Origin: Paraglomus occultum
Taxonomy: Eukaryota; Glomeromycota; Glomeromycetes; Paraglomerales; Paraglomeraceae
DNA length: 23,600 nt
NCBI GenBank assembly: GCA_910592205.1
Contig: CAJVPJ010000491.1
Location: 1-23,600, forward strand
Direction: 5' to 3'
The notes below the pieces were generated by a model, which saw only the letters and a list, made by a program, of their open reading frames with translations, did not search any database and had not been told where the DNA came from. Below, piece by piece: positions 1 to 9,395 of the stretch. The translations under genes were made by a program, and so were the position numbers. The stretch's first letter is position 1, and each line of letters starts with the position of its first letter.

Positions 1-524
1 TTCTTAAGACTGCTTTGTCTGAGAATTGTGTCAATATTGAAAACTTAAAAAAGGCATTACCAAAGAAGATTTTACTGATTCATGGTGATAAGGTAGATAT
101 TCTTTATTACATTGATATTAACATGTATTGAAGATTGGTACTTACAGACATTGACTACGCATTGTTTTAAAGGACTATACTGTGCCTGTTGAAGCAACCT
201 TGCAATTTCACCAAGTTCTCCTGGATCTCAAAATTGAGGGTATTAGACTATGTCAGTACCCAGGAATGAACCACGAAGATCCAGTTGTAGGTGAGTTGTG
301 TCAATTTTGCCTGCATGTTAAACTCGTTAACAATAGGCCCGCACATACGCATGTCGTAAACCGGGCATTACTATTATGTTCATGTTTTATAAAAGTTTCC
401 ATCCAGACTTTTGTTTGACAAGGCCGTTTTATGTTCAAATTTAGGATTGATGATCAGTCCCATGTCTAACAAATATACAGCTCAATTGACAGAAGACATT
501 GCCAGCTTTATTTCCTCTGGTTAA
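1..524 (+). CDS. Acyl-protein thioesterase-like serine hydrolase, 3' part of gene
   Basis: Three exons are read: 3-92 (entering from the left edge), 173-290 and 481-524, ending in TAA. All junctions are GT-AG and keep one frame. The joined C-terminal part has KKILLIHGDK, then DYTVPVEATLQFHQVLLDL, then LCQYPGMNHED, and ends TEDIASFISSG. In the phospholipase/carboxylesterase (acyl-protein thioesterase) family the catalytic Asp follows an HGD-x-D motif and the His lies in a GxxH motif. Here these are the Asp encoded at the start of the second exon and the His of GMNH. Family members remove acyl groups from S-palmitoylated proteins or lysophospholipids in the cytosol. The nucleophile Ser lies outside the window. 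The exon boundary splits the HGDK/DYT motif, so without splicing the second exon looks like an isolated 78-residue frame. Another small alpha/beta hydrolase remains possible. Confidence 0.75.
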
Positions 525-690
525 TGCTGTCCAATACCAATATTTGGACTAGCTGTGATTTATTTTTGATAAAAAACATTAAAAAGGCATTGTTGAGAAT
601 ATAACTGGTGGCTTACCAATATTACTATTATGATTTAACCAACAAATAAGACAAACATGCAACTTTTTAAAATCACCAGGATGCAGTAAT

Positions 691-723
691 CAGCGTCACA
701 AACTTCAGCGTCACAAACTGCAG
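691..723. repeat. 15-base tandem repeat, 2.2 copies
   Basis: CAGCGTCACAAACTT is followed by CAGCGTCACAAACTG and then CAG. It is a short tandem duplication in non-coding DNA just beyond the end of the relic at 725-1180. Confidence 0.8.
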
Positions 724-724
724 C

Positions 725-1180
725 TATCAAAGACCTTTTTCGAGAGAGTTGTGACCCGTTACGAAAAATTTTGGCGTGTCACATAATTAAGTAATTCGGT
801 GGCGTTTCTACCAGCACTTGGTAAATCCATAAATTCAGCATAATTTCCGAGAAAATTATTCACAGCGGTAGTAACAATTATATCAATGATTATTTTGGCT
901 TTCGTCGCGACATTTTTTACATTACCATGAACGCGACCAATTCCCAAAACATTTAAGATATGTTTTCTGACAAAGCGGCGTGCTGCGATTTTAATAAAAG
1001 TTCGTCAGCTGGCGGTTATTTTCTCTGTCCTTCATTACTTTCAGCTGGGTCATTAAAACATATCTTGCTCAGATCGAGAGAGAGCTTGAAACGTTTCCCG
1101 TAATTCAGCCAACTTTTCTTTCGGAATCTTTTTTGAACAACCACAATTGCCCAAGAAACGCATTGTTTTTTCGCGTTGTG
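725..1180 (-). pseudogene. Decayed minus-strand coding relic of unknown family
   Basis: Read on the minus strand from about 1180 down, coherent peptide runs through several frames. First comes a basic, Cys-containing piece (GNCGCSKKIPKEKLAELRET, then ALSRSEQDMF and a stop). A broken stretch follows, then FVRKHILNVLGIGRVHGN, then AKIIIDIIVTTAVNNFLG and NYAEFMDLPSAGRN, up to a stop near 759. The order of pieces is consistent with one ancestral protein broken by frameshifts and stops. A CxC near the N-terminus and a PSxGRN motif are visible. I have an impression that similar peptides recur in repeat-borne proteins of other eukaryotes, but I cannot name a family. A functional gene is unlikely. 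Confidence 0.45.
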
Positions 1181-1217
1181 TAGAATCATTATTATTATTA
1201 TTATTATTATATTCACT

Positions 1218-2386
1218 ATTTACATATATAAGCGAGCATCTCCATAAGATTTTCGCGTTCCTTCATTACTATGCTAAGGTGTTCTTGCAGTAAAAAGGCT
1301 CTTAAAATATGTGGGCATCTTCATAGATCCAAACCTTGAATTTATAATTAATTCACACGATGGTCTCTTCTCGTCTCAAAGTAGATAAACATGATTGCGG
1401 CGTATGAACTTTTTGTTAACATGTACTGTATCTCATACTGTTCAATCTCTACTACTTACTTACCGATGAAGTCTGTTTGCTAGTATTACAATTAAATTCC
1501 AATACCGACATACTAAAACTATGCGGTCCACCCGAAAAATCAGAATCGCTTCTTCCAGATCGTCAAAGTTTTACGCTTGGTCATAGGGCATCGTGCTTTT
1601 CAGCCTTGACCATTACTTCCAACGCAAGGTGTGTATCGAGTCTTGGCGCCATCTTGCTTTAATCGTCGTCTTTAGGTCGTTTCAATCTGCGAATGGAACT
1701 TTGGAGGAATGTGTATTGAGTAGATTTACTACCGTAAACCAGAGGTTGGGCATGGCAAACAGACAAATTTGATAATCCGTGGATACGGATAGTAGGCCGG
1801 TGGCTGCATTCAGCCATTGTAAGGGGTGAGATTAGTATGTAATTTTTGATGCAGTGAAACCGGTATAGAAAAACAGACTGTAATTTGGCTTAGTCAATCA
1901 TTTTTACTAATTGGCCGACTACTCATATTCTCATAACCTTTGTTGTTGTTAGTATTGTTGTTATTTATTGACAAGTACTAACATTCTTCTTACGGCGCTT
2001 GTATCTATTCGCATATACACGTGACAATATTATTCTAACCTGTTATAGGATATTTAGTTTTACTAGATGTCATCTGCGTCACCCACATAACCTTAAACTG
2101 CGTAAAATTGGGTTTGGGGGTAGACAGATTGTGATACACAATTTCTAGATGGTGATGCAAATTATACAAGTTTACATATTCATCGAGTATTTATCCGTTC
2201 GCTTTCACCGAAGTTGCCCGCCTCGGCGAAATAATTCTTTATGATACTAGGCTAAGGATGTGGGTGCTAGTATACAATACCTGTAGTTCTATTTCTGCAT
2301 TTTCCATTATCAAACTAGTTTGTACTACATGCAGATCACGGGTAAAGTAAAGAGGCGGAAACGCCCAAACCAGAAGCTGTTATGAT
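1218..2386. other. Intergenic, no supported gene
   Basis: AT-rich DNA with no convincing long frame or splice chain on either strand. An imperfect ATT/TTA microsatellite lies just before it at about 1188-1210. An isolated 61-codon frame at 1477-1662 has no family features and is not called. Confidence 0.6.
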
Positions 2387-2395
2387 TATATAAAG
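2387..2395 (+). promoter_or_regulatory. TATA box of the alpha/beta hydrolase gene
   Basis: TATATAAAG lies 70 bases before the ATG at 2465. This is a normal spacing for a TATA-driven fungal promoter with a short 5' leader. It fixes the probable transcription start near 2415-2425. Confidence 0.5.
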
Positions 2396-2464
2396 TGTAT
2401 ACCGCTCCTACATAAATAGTCAGCGTCGCCACAATCTTTGTCGCTATTCTTTGTAAAAGTAATA

Positions 2465-3691
2465 ATGCCTTTCTCACCCGTCTTCTCCAACTCAGTCACG
2501 AAATTCGCACCCTCACCGTTACCAGACGCGTCAACCACCATAGCGTACGAGGATACAGGAGAGGAAGCGAAACCAGCGATACTACTTGTTCCCGGGCTCG
2601 GGGATGCAAGACAGAGCTACCGCTTCATAGCACCGAAGCTCCATAGGGATGGGAGATATCGAATCATTGTTATGGACTTGCGAGGAGCCGGGGAGAGTTC
2701 TGTTGGCTTCTCGTCTTATACACCCGAAGACGTGGCAGGGTGAGTGTTGTACAAAATTCATCAAACAGTCGTAGTAGCCTTGATATTAATATTGAGTAAT
2801 GTACCTCTTTGATAATTAGAGATATGATCGCCGTTTTAAATCATGCGCGTGTTGTGAAACCGGCCGTACTCGTTGGTCATTCATTATCGGCTGCTTCAGC
2901 CAATATCGTGGCTGTCAAACATCCTGACAGAGTGCAGGGTATAGTCATATTAAACGGATTGGTAAGGGACTTGCCTGCAGGTACGTCTTCAATTCTAATC
3001 CTGGTTTTGTGTCCTTTATTAGGCGCAACTAAGGTGGCCCTCTAAAGCTGCTTCAATTCTAATCCTGGATGATCTCTACTGTTAGTTTATTATTGATTGT
3101 CTTGCGATGTTCTCTTTCCATGATTCGTAGATAAGTATTTTCGTCCGATATGCGGTCCACTGTTCTCGTCTTTCTGGGGTGCGTCCGTATGGATAATGTA
3201 CTGGAAATCCTTATTCACCGATCAATCGAAAAAACCTGCCGACTTGGAAGAGTATGCTACTTCTTTGAAGGAAATGCTTCAAGAAAAAGGGAAATTAGCC
3301 GTAATGGTTGCATTCATAAAGGCAACCAAAGAACCAGCATGGAAGCTTGTACCAGAGGTCCAAGCACCTGTATTGTTGATCTACGGTGATAAAGATCCCG
3401 ACTTTTCCGATGCAGCGGCAGAACCGATGCTATTAGAAGAGAGCTATAAGAAATCTTCAAAGATCGAGGCTTTTATCATCGAGGGACTTGGTCATTATCC
3501 GGTGAGTGATAAGAATATCGTCAAATAAGCACGCACGATTATGTCATATTACTATATTGACTATTGACATATTGAAACTCTCTTTCTCTTACATTGTATG
3601 ATATCTCGAATGTTAGCACGTTGAGGATCCAGAGAGAGTATGTAACAAAATGAAAGAATTTTTAGATCAATTGCCTTTGGCTCGTTCATGA
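2465..3691 (+). CDS. Alpha/beta hydrolase, four exons, 293 residues
   Basis: Exons are 2465-2739, 2820-2980, 3131-3501 and 3617-3691. All introns are GT-AG (donors GTGAGT, GTACGT, GTGAGT) and the frame is kept throughout, giving 294 codons including TGA. The ATG at 2465 (context AATA-ATG) is the first in frame. The protein shows the full alpha/beta-hydrolase plan: an oxyanion-region motif PGLGDARQ (about residues 43-50), DLRGAGES (71-78), nucleophile elbow GHSLSA with Ser113, acid region YGDKDPDF with probable catalytic Asp234, and GLGHYPHVEDP with His267. A hydrophobic, Trp-rich lid segment (FSSFWGASVWIMYW) lies at about 157-170. The length fits a single-domain cytosolic hydrolase with no clear signal peptide. 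The elbow has Ser instead of the usual second Gly of GxSxG. The substrate cannot be told; epoxide hydrolase, esterase and D14/KAI2-like relatives all share this fold. Confidence 0.85.
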
Positions 3692-3960
3692 AGAACGTAA
3701 CGAATGCATACGCAAAAAGGATTGTATTCAGTCGTTTAAATTATTGCTTATGATATGGTTAGAGTATAATTTCTATAGCTATGGATTTTACATAAATTAT
3801 TCACAATCAATTGGTTCTGTGAAGACGAATTAAAATATTTAATTTGTACGATTTATCAACGAGATAATTTGGGTGGGAAAAATGAATAATTGTAACAAGA
3901 GATAATTCCTTCAGTTAAGGTTTATCGAGTAATCGTTCTGGCCATAGGTCACCTTAACGG

Positions 3961-4591
3961 ATGCGCCTCAAAACTCCCGATTATTCGCAACTAAAGCTCC
4001 CCAGTGTAAATATCACAGTCAGCAACTACAACTCGTTGAATCCCGGACCTGAGAATTCGTTAAGCTTGTAAAGCTTGCCAGCCTCTTTCTTCTTATGCTT
4101 ACCATTTCAGTGGAAATATTTCCATACGTGACTTACAAGTTAAAGTATGTGACGTTCAAAATGTAAAATTATGACGTCTTGTATTACGCAATATATAACA
4201 GGCAGCCATGTTTTGGTTGTCTCAATAATTATTCATATGGAAAAATACAGTGACAAGTGGAACAGTAATTTCCCCAACTGCTTTCGCGGCAAAAATTACG
4301 GCCAAGCTAAGGGCAGGCTGATTGAAGATATACGGTATTTGGAGAGACAAATAGTCCAAAAAGACGAAGAGATCAAAACTCTCAAACAACAAGTCGATCA
4401 GTTACAAGCTCAATTAGCTAACCAGACAAAGAAAGGTTTGTTTAACTCACCGATCAGAAAGAGTAAAATGGATTACACTTGCTGATTTTACCTCTGCTTA
4501 ACTTGTGTAGAGTACATTAGTTGCAGTTGCATTTAACCATCATTCTTCTTTGCGGAGCAGTGAGGGAAGGAAACTGCGTTGGCAAATTTAA
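3961..4591 (+). CDS. Candidate small coiled-coil protein, spliced
   Basis: The ATG at 3961 opens MRLKTPDYSQLKLPSVNITV and continues to a donor at 4059 (GTTAAG) or 4068 (GTAAAG); both give the same phase. The acceptor at 4110 follows a strong pyrimidine tract. Exon 2 (4111-4144) encodes GNISIRDLQVK and ends at a perfect GTATGT. A later exon ending at 4435 before GTTTGT encodes a strong coiled coil (LIEDIRYLERQIVQKDEEIK, LKQQVDQLQAQLANQ). Its acceptor is uncertain; 4309 keeps phase but has a poor pyrimidine tract. A last exon at 4527-4591 would end in TAA. Without splicing, the coiled coil lies in a frame at 4237-4485 starting MEKYSDKW. Charged heptads of this kind occur in dimerisation segments, including the N-terminal zipper of cGMP-dependent kinases, but no kinase domain follows here. 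It may be a short gene or a truncated relic. Confidence 0.4.
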
Positions 4592-5144
4592 AGTAATAGT
4601 AAGAAATTTTAGCCATACTCACTCCTTAAAACCAGACTTTGTCTTCTCTGTTACACCACGTATTTCTCCTATTATAATTTTAATCGAGGACATTATTAAA
4701 AAATAGTCTTTGAAACTACATCACAATTATTGCATGTTTGTTCGCAAGAACAAGTAGCGAGAGCTAAACTCCAATTAAAGTGTCTATAATCACCCACCCA
4801 ATAGTGGAAACGTTACAAATAAGAAAAGGTATGACAAAATGCGGATACTGACGACGCAAGAAGGCATCGAAATATGGAATTATAAACAATCATGAATTTA
4901 AATTTCACCGCTGGTCAAGAAATATATAAGACAATGTTTTCTTCCCTGTTAATCGCTTCTCTTATTACTTGCGGAGGCGTTTGCTAACAAAATTATTTTG
5001 CAGAAATTCGACACTGGTTGTAATTGTGTGTTCGCAGACCTTGACCTTTGCCGTTTTATCAACTTATCTGTTCTCTTATAATAGCAAATCAGTTTGTTCA
5101 TTTCGCGTTAATGTTAATTTCGACCCCTTCCCAGATTTTACTGA
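4592..5144. other. Intergenic, no supported gene
   Basis: No convincing reading frame is seen. The stretch is AT-rich and includes a TATATAAG at about 4923-4930 followed by an ATG, but no long frame follows it. Confidence 0.4.
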
Positions 5145-5468
5145 TGCGTTCACCCAATCACAAAGTATGCAAAGAGTCGTATTACGCCACTCAATTCATT
5201 TAATGAAGCCACAGACGACACTCATATCTATCGACAAGAAGCCGTTGTTCCATCAAGGCCCCTCCATTCCTTTACAACAAGACGATCCTCTGTTTTCAGG
5301 CTTCATTCACAGCGCATTCGATATATACGAGCTATTCTCCTTATGAGGTGGCAACATGTCGAACGAGAAAGACAAGCCACTAAACGATGATTGGACTTGC
5401 AAAAAATTTATGAAATAGATGACATAATATACAGTTTAGGGCAAAATTCTCTAACCTCAACGACAGTA
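5145..5468 (+). pseudogene. Coding-like stretch with one in-frame TGA, possible relic exon
   Basis: One frame is open from 5145 to a TGA at 5388 and continues open to a TAA near 5468. It encodes PLNSFNEATDDTHIYRQEAV, then RIRYIRAILLMRWQHVERER and, after the stop, LDLQKIYEIDDIIYSLGQNS. The charged, protein-like composition on both sides of the TGA suggests a former exon. A competing frame (up to a stop at 5346) is also open, with HSIHLMKPQTTLISIDKK, so the coding frame is not certain. No family is recognised. It lies about 140 bases upstream of the gene at 5604 and might be a lost 5' exon or a separate relic. Confidence 0.25.
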
Positions 5469-5603
5469 TAATCACTTATTAGAAATACCATAGCATAAAG
5501 AAGGGACCCGCTTGCTTACTTGAATATTAGTTGCAAACTGTATATGGAATCCTTTTATCTGTGGGCAGCATTGAATTGCAGTTACTAACATAAACAGCAC
5601 TAA

Positions 5604-6603
5604 ATGTGGGCAGGCACCTTCGATTTCACTCATAGTAGTCACTTTGACATTTCTACTGAAGCAATGCATTCAAACATTATGTCTACTCCACAGAATGCGA
5701 CTACCAATGACTCTCCTGGTGCTTTAGTAGCCGCATCAACCATAGACCCACATCAAACCGCTCATACGATGCTTGTCACTGACTCTGGTACTCAGGACGC
5801 GTTTTCTGCTGCGGCAACACTACTCCGAGTACATGAACCACAAACTCATCACCAACAAAGTGATACTCAATTGAATATTCAATTTGGACAGCATTTACAA
5901 CATCATCAAGGACAAAACCAGGAACGGGAAGAACGACGTCTTCATCAACAATCACATAGTCTGCGACTCGTATCAGATCAGTCGACAGTGTCGCTTGATG
6001 AACTTCAAAACAGTCTGAAAAGAGTAGAGGGACTTCTTCGACAAGGGAATTTATCTATGGCGATCCAAATACTGTCCGAGATTACTGAGCTCGTAGTCTC
6101 TAATTGCGAGTATCTGGGTATGTGTACATGTATATGACAATGCAATTGATAATATGTTTAATAACCTCAGAACACACATACCACACTGATTGTTACTCAC
6201 GCACACACGCTCTATTGTAATAGGTCTATCGGGAGATGACTTTCCATCACTGTACAGAGTCAAACAAGAGAATTTTTGGCGTAGTCTTAACAACACATGG
6301 ATCTATGCTCTAACACAGACAAATGTGCCCTCCAAACATTCGACCTTTATTGACCATGGATCTCTTTGCCATTTACGACAAACGATAATCAATTGGGCTG
6401 ATGTTTTAGAGAGATATGGGTTAGTAGATTATGAACTTGGCTTTTGGGAGCAGGATCTTCTTGAGGCCATCGATCGCCTTCTTGCTGGATTTTTAAACCA
6501 GCACAGTTGTCGTGCTTTCAACGGGGAGATACTTTCACAATGTCAACCGGAAGTAGGTTCAAGAGTGAAAGCGCATGATGGAGAGTTGTATTCACATGTG
6601 TGA
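5604..6603 (+). CDS. Fungal protein of unknown function with Q/H-rich N-terminus, two exons
   Basis: Exons are 5604-6117 and 6224-6603, joined over a GTATGT...TAG intron inside a Gly codon, for 298 codons including TGA. The first ATG at 5604 was taken; a downstream Met (MHSNIM) is an alternative. The N-terminal 125 residues are low in hydrophobics and rich in Gln, His, Ser and Thr (for example HHQQSDTQLNIQFGQHLQHH), so probably disordered. From about residue 130 an ordered part begins: LDELQNSLKRVEGLLRQGNL, then AIQILSEITELVVSNCEYL, then FWRSLNNTWIYALTQ, WADVLERYGLVDYELGFWEQ and LLEAIDRLLAGFL. The amphipathic helices suggest a helical domain, perhaps for protein binding. No signal peptide or membrane segment is visible. 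I do not recognise a named family. The disordered Q/H-rich region would suit a nuclear or regulatory protein, but that is only inference. Confidence 0.75.
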
Positions 6604-6681
6604 TGGATGACATAATTATATATAAGACAATTATTTCTGTGAGTGGGTTCTCGGAATGGGTTGGATATAATGTAAATAGAC

Positions 6682-6687
6682 AATAAA
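6682..6687 (+). terminator. AATAAA polyadenylation signal
   Basis: AATAAA occurs 79 bases after the stop codon of the preceding gene, the expected place for a 3'-end signal. The motif is common in AT-rich DNA, so support is positional only. Confidence 0.35.
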
Positions 6688-6699
6688 GCATAAGTTCTC

Positions 6700-7804
6700 A
6701 AAATGAGTAACGAGACTTGTGTGACAGGTCGATGTTGTTCGATCTAGTATTGTAACAGCTTTAGTTGAGCATAGTGACACTTATCTTATAGCCTATTTTG
6801 AATCAACGTTGACTTGTCTTTCCATCTACTTTTATAGACGCTTTGACAGCACATTTTGTTATTTACACGTTATTAGTATTTATAGAACAATGCGACGGTC
6901 CGCAGCCTATATTATCAATCGAATGAAGGCAAAGACAAAGGCTGACGCATATCTAATTGCACTATCACGTGCTTTCGTTTTCTTATTCGTTGTCCATTCC
7001 CAACAAGTGAGAAGATTCCCTGACAGTACATATTAATGACAGCTCTTTAGTCTTGTTATTGTTACAGATTGAGCAAGCGGTTTACGTCATTATCATAACA
7101 ATTCGAATAAAAATCACGGGCGTGCATTTAAAGGGAGAAGGTATCCTAACTATACGCCTACGACATTAAAACCTCTGACATTAAAACCTCTGACATTAAA
7201 ACCTATCATTATTGATAAAACTCCACACTAAGAAAGTCTAAATTAGATAATAACAAGTCCTGTAAGGGAATATCACGCGTCAGCCTAAGATAATTTTTTT
7301 TGTAAGATATCAAAGCAGAATTTTGCGAGCACCGTTAATATTTTACATTGAGGACACCAAAACACCTTAGATCCACTACCACCTAGCTGTCTATGAATAT
7401 AACCACAAGTTTTGCTTGTGTATTCTTCTGTACAAATTACTCACGTGCCTTATGGATTGAAACGATATACATATGGCTCGAGACTACACGTCGTTGACCC
7501 GTCAGAGAGTGCGAAATTCAGGTATTACACGATAATTTTCGCAAAGCCGTTTAGCTTATTATTATAGTGACAGCCATTCACAAAACAACGGATCCTCTTG
7601 TGAATATGTAACATAACACACAATGTCTACAATTGGAAGTAGTATCAAGAATATGTTAAATATTAAACAAACAAAATAAATTTTACCCGCAACGTTTTTG
7701 TTTTCATGAATACAAATCACGTTTACTTTGACATGCATGACTTGGTCGATAAATTCTATCATTTCCCCCAAATTCAACAACTATTCCACTTCCCTCCTGA
7801 TCCT
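6700..7804. other. Intergenic, no confident gene
   Basis: AT-rich DNA with a 15-base tandem repeat. Short frames occur on both strands. One at 6890-7036 starts MRRSAAYIINRMKAKTKADA and continues with a hydrophobic segment. Another, on the minus strand at 7562-7780, has a hydrophobic run and abuts the transposon remnant. A short open start, MARDYTSLTRQRVRNS, lies near 7472. None has a supported splice chain or family motif, and I do not call them genes. Confidence 0.4.
7162..7205. repeat. 15-base tandem repeat, about 2.9 copies
   Basis: GACATTAAAACCTCT occurs twice in tandem, followed by a third copy ending GACATTAAAACCTA. The copies are identical over the shared bases, so the expansion is recent. 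Confidence 0.85.
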
Positions 7805-8588
7805 TCCTATTGGATTATTGAAATACATAGAACGAAGACAGTGGGATGAAGAATGGAATAACGTTATTTGGAGTTATGAATCTCGCTTTCTTTTGTATGA
7901 AAATGATGGCAGACATCGTAAACCTCATGAACAGTACGATATAGATTGCATGTTTCCTACTGTAAAAAGTGGTAACAAAGGCATTATGGTTTGGGGATGT
8001 TTTACGAAAAAGAGACTTGGTCCTTTAGTAGTCGTTGACGGATCAATTACAGGCAATGCATATAAAAAGCTGTTAGGAGAGCATTTGTTAGGGTTTATAC
8101 AAAGTCTTGATGATATTACATACACTTTTCAAGATGATAATGCACCTGTGCATAGGGCAAAGTCTGTAATCGAATGGAAAGAGGAAAATTTGATTGCCTC
8201 TCTTCCATGGCCTGCACAAGCCCAGACCTTAATCCAATTGAGCATCTATGGGATGTTTTGGGTCAACGAGTACATAGGTTAAAACCTCATCCAAAAAATT
8301 TGCGGGAATTGAGTGCTAAAGGCAGAGTGGCTAAAAATTCCCATCAGCGATTTAGAAAAATTGGTAAATAGCATGCCACGTAGAGTCAGTGCTGTAATTA
8401 AAAATAAAGGAAACCCCACAGAATATTAATCTAAAATTCAAAAAGTTCATATTTAGGCGAGTTTATTGATATAAAGTTTATCAGGTGTTGTTAATGCTGT
8501 TGTTGTATAAAGTCGTTTCGAATTCTAAGTAAAATTTTGCGTTTTCAATGATGATCATCATGTGACCAATACTTTTGGCCACTATGTG
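7800..8588 (+). mobile_element. 5'-truncated Tc1-type DNA transposon remnant
   Basis: The broken transposase at 7805-8429 is followed by a right terminal repeat ending near 8588. Read outward-in on the minus strand, the end begins CACATAGTGGCCAAAAGTAT and continues TGGTCACATG, the GGCCAAAAGTATT pattern typical of Tc1-type ends. It includes a 14-base perfect palindrome at 8548-8561 (ATGATGATCATCAT). No matching left terminal repeat is found within about 1 kb upstream, and the N-terminal DNA-binding part of the transposase is missing. The element is therefore a 3' fragment that cannot move by itself. Confidence 0.75.
7805..8429 (+). pseudogene. Tc1-type transposase, catalytic-domain fragment with frameshifts
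   Basis: The DDE catalytic domain of a Tc1/mariner transposase is clear: WDEEWNNVIWSYESRF, then GIMVWGCFTKKRLGPLVVVD, then YTFQDDNAPVHRAKSV, then after a frameshift SPDLNPIEHLWDVLGQRVHR, and after a second frameshift LEKLVNSMPRRVSAVIK and GNPTEY with TAA at 8427-8429. The family's second catalytic Asp (QDDNAPVH) and third acidic residue (Glu of PIEHLW) are kept. The first, normally in a W-S-D-E-S-R-F motif, is replaced by Tyr (WSYESRF). The first frameshift lies at about 8215-8222, just before the SPDLNP motif, and the second at about 8310-8335. Homology starts abruptly near 7805, so the helix-turn-helix half is lost. The copy is inactive on three separate grounds. Confidence 0.88.
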
Positions 8589-8917
8589 CTGGCGAAAATT
8601 TGTCGGTGAAATGAACCGGACCCATAATTTGATCCGGCGTTGAGCAGAGTCTTTTTCGGGCCAAGGCACTGATTATGTTTCTTTTTAAACAGTCCTCGTA
8701 ACTTACTTGAAAGAGCTTGACCCCCACCTTTGGTCATACACGGACTTTCTGAACAAAATCGCGTCACAGTCGTCAACGCATCTTCTCATAGTGATAAATG
8801 GTATGCTCTTGATAGCACATGACGATTTCTGCAAGAAGCAGTTGGGTTAGAACTCGTGTCAACCGACGATATAAAGAAAATGGTAATTATGTTTTGGTAT
8901 AGTTGGCGGAAAGGGGC
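8589..8917. other. Intergenic between transposon remnant and repeat
   Basis: Short overlapping minus-strand frames and a plus-strand coding-like run (near 8760-8885, reading SSHSDKWYALDS and EAVGLELVSTDDIKK through different segments) are present but broken by stops. No gene is supported. Confidence 0.35.
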
Positions 8918-9045
8918 CTCCTGTCAAGTATCTACATGAATTTGGAGGTTTTCAGTGATCTCCCTGTCCCGAGTGGTGGTGGGGAAACTCCTGTGCAAGT
9001 CTCCACATGCACTTGGAGCATCAGCAATCTTCCTGGTCCCCACCA
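8918..9045. repeat. Diverged 53-base direct repeat with an inverted repeat
   Basis: Copy A is 8918-8970 and copy B 8988-9040. Both start CTCCTGT, share CAAGT, CTACATG/CCACATG, TTGGAG, TCAG and ATCT, and end in GTCCC. Identity by eye is about three quarters with small gaps. In addition, TGGTGGGGA at 8977-8985 is exactly complementary to TCCCCACCA at 9037-9045, so copy B can sit in the loop of a 9-pair stem. The region is more GC-rich than its neighbours. A 60-codon plus-strand frame (8903-9085) is open across it but has no recognisable family. Confidence 0.6.
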
Positions 9046-9395
9046 TTCGCGATTTGCCTTGCTCCATCCCTGTTTGACTTTTTAAAGTTAAATTAATGAA
9101 ATGCGCGATTCTCTAATTATTACCTGCTCAATTTTAATTAGCTGGATTCAGAACATAAACATGCTGACTCTAACTTGTGTCAATTTTGGAATGGGGTGAT
9201 ATCAGACCAGAAATGGGTAGGTCATTGGCACTATGACAGCAGTATTTTAAATTATTACATTTTCTAAAAGGAATGTCTGATCAACATAATAGCTTAAGAA
9301 CACTCTCGTTTTGCACTGTTAAATGTGGCAAGCAGTCCTCATAGATTATCTTTATAGTGTATCAAAAAAATCTATTAGCAAAAAATTCTCAAAAA

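Noticed and set aside
3502-3528. Unspliced end of the alpha/beta hydrolase frame (VSDKNIVK)
   Set aside because: A GTGAGT donor precedes it, and the next exon supplies the expected HVEDPERV tail after the catalytic His.
8481-8776. Three overlapping minus-strand frames over the transposon's right end
   Set aside because: They translate the terminal repeat and flanking DNA; no conserved protein features.
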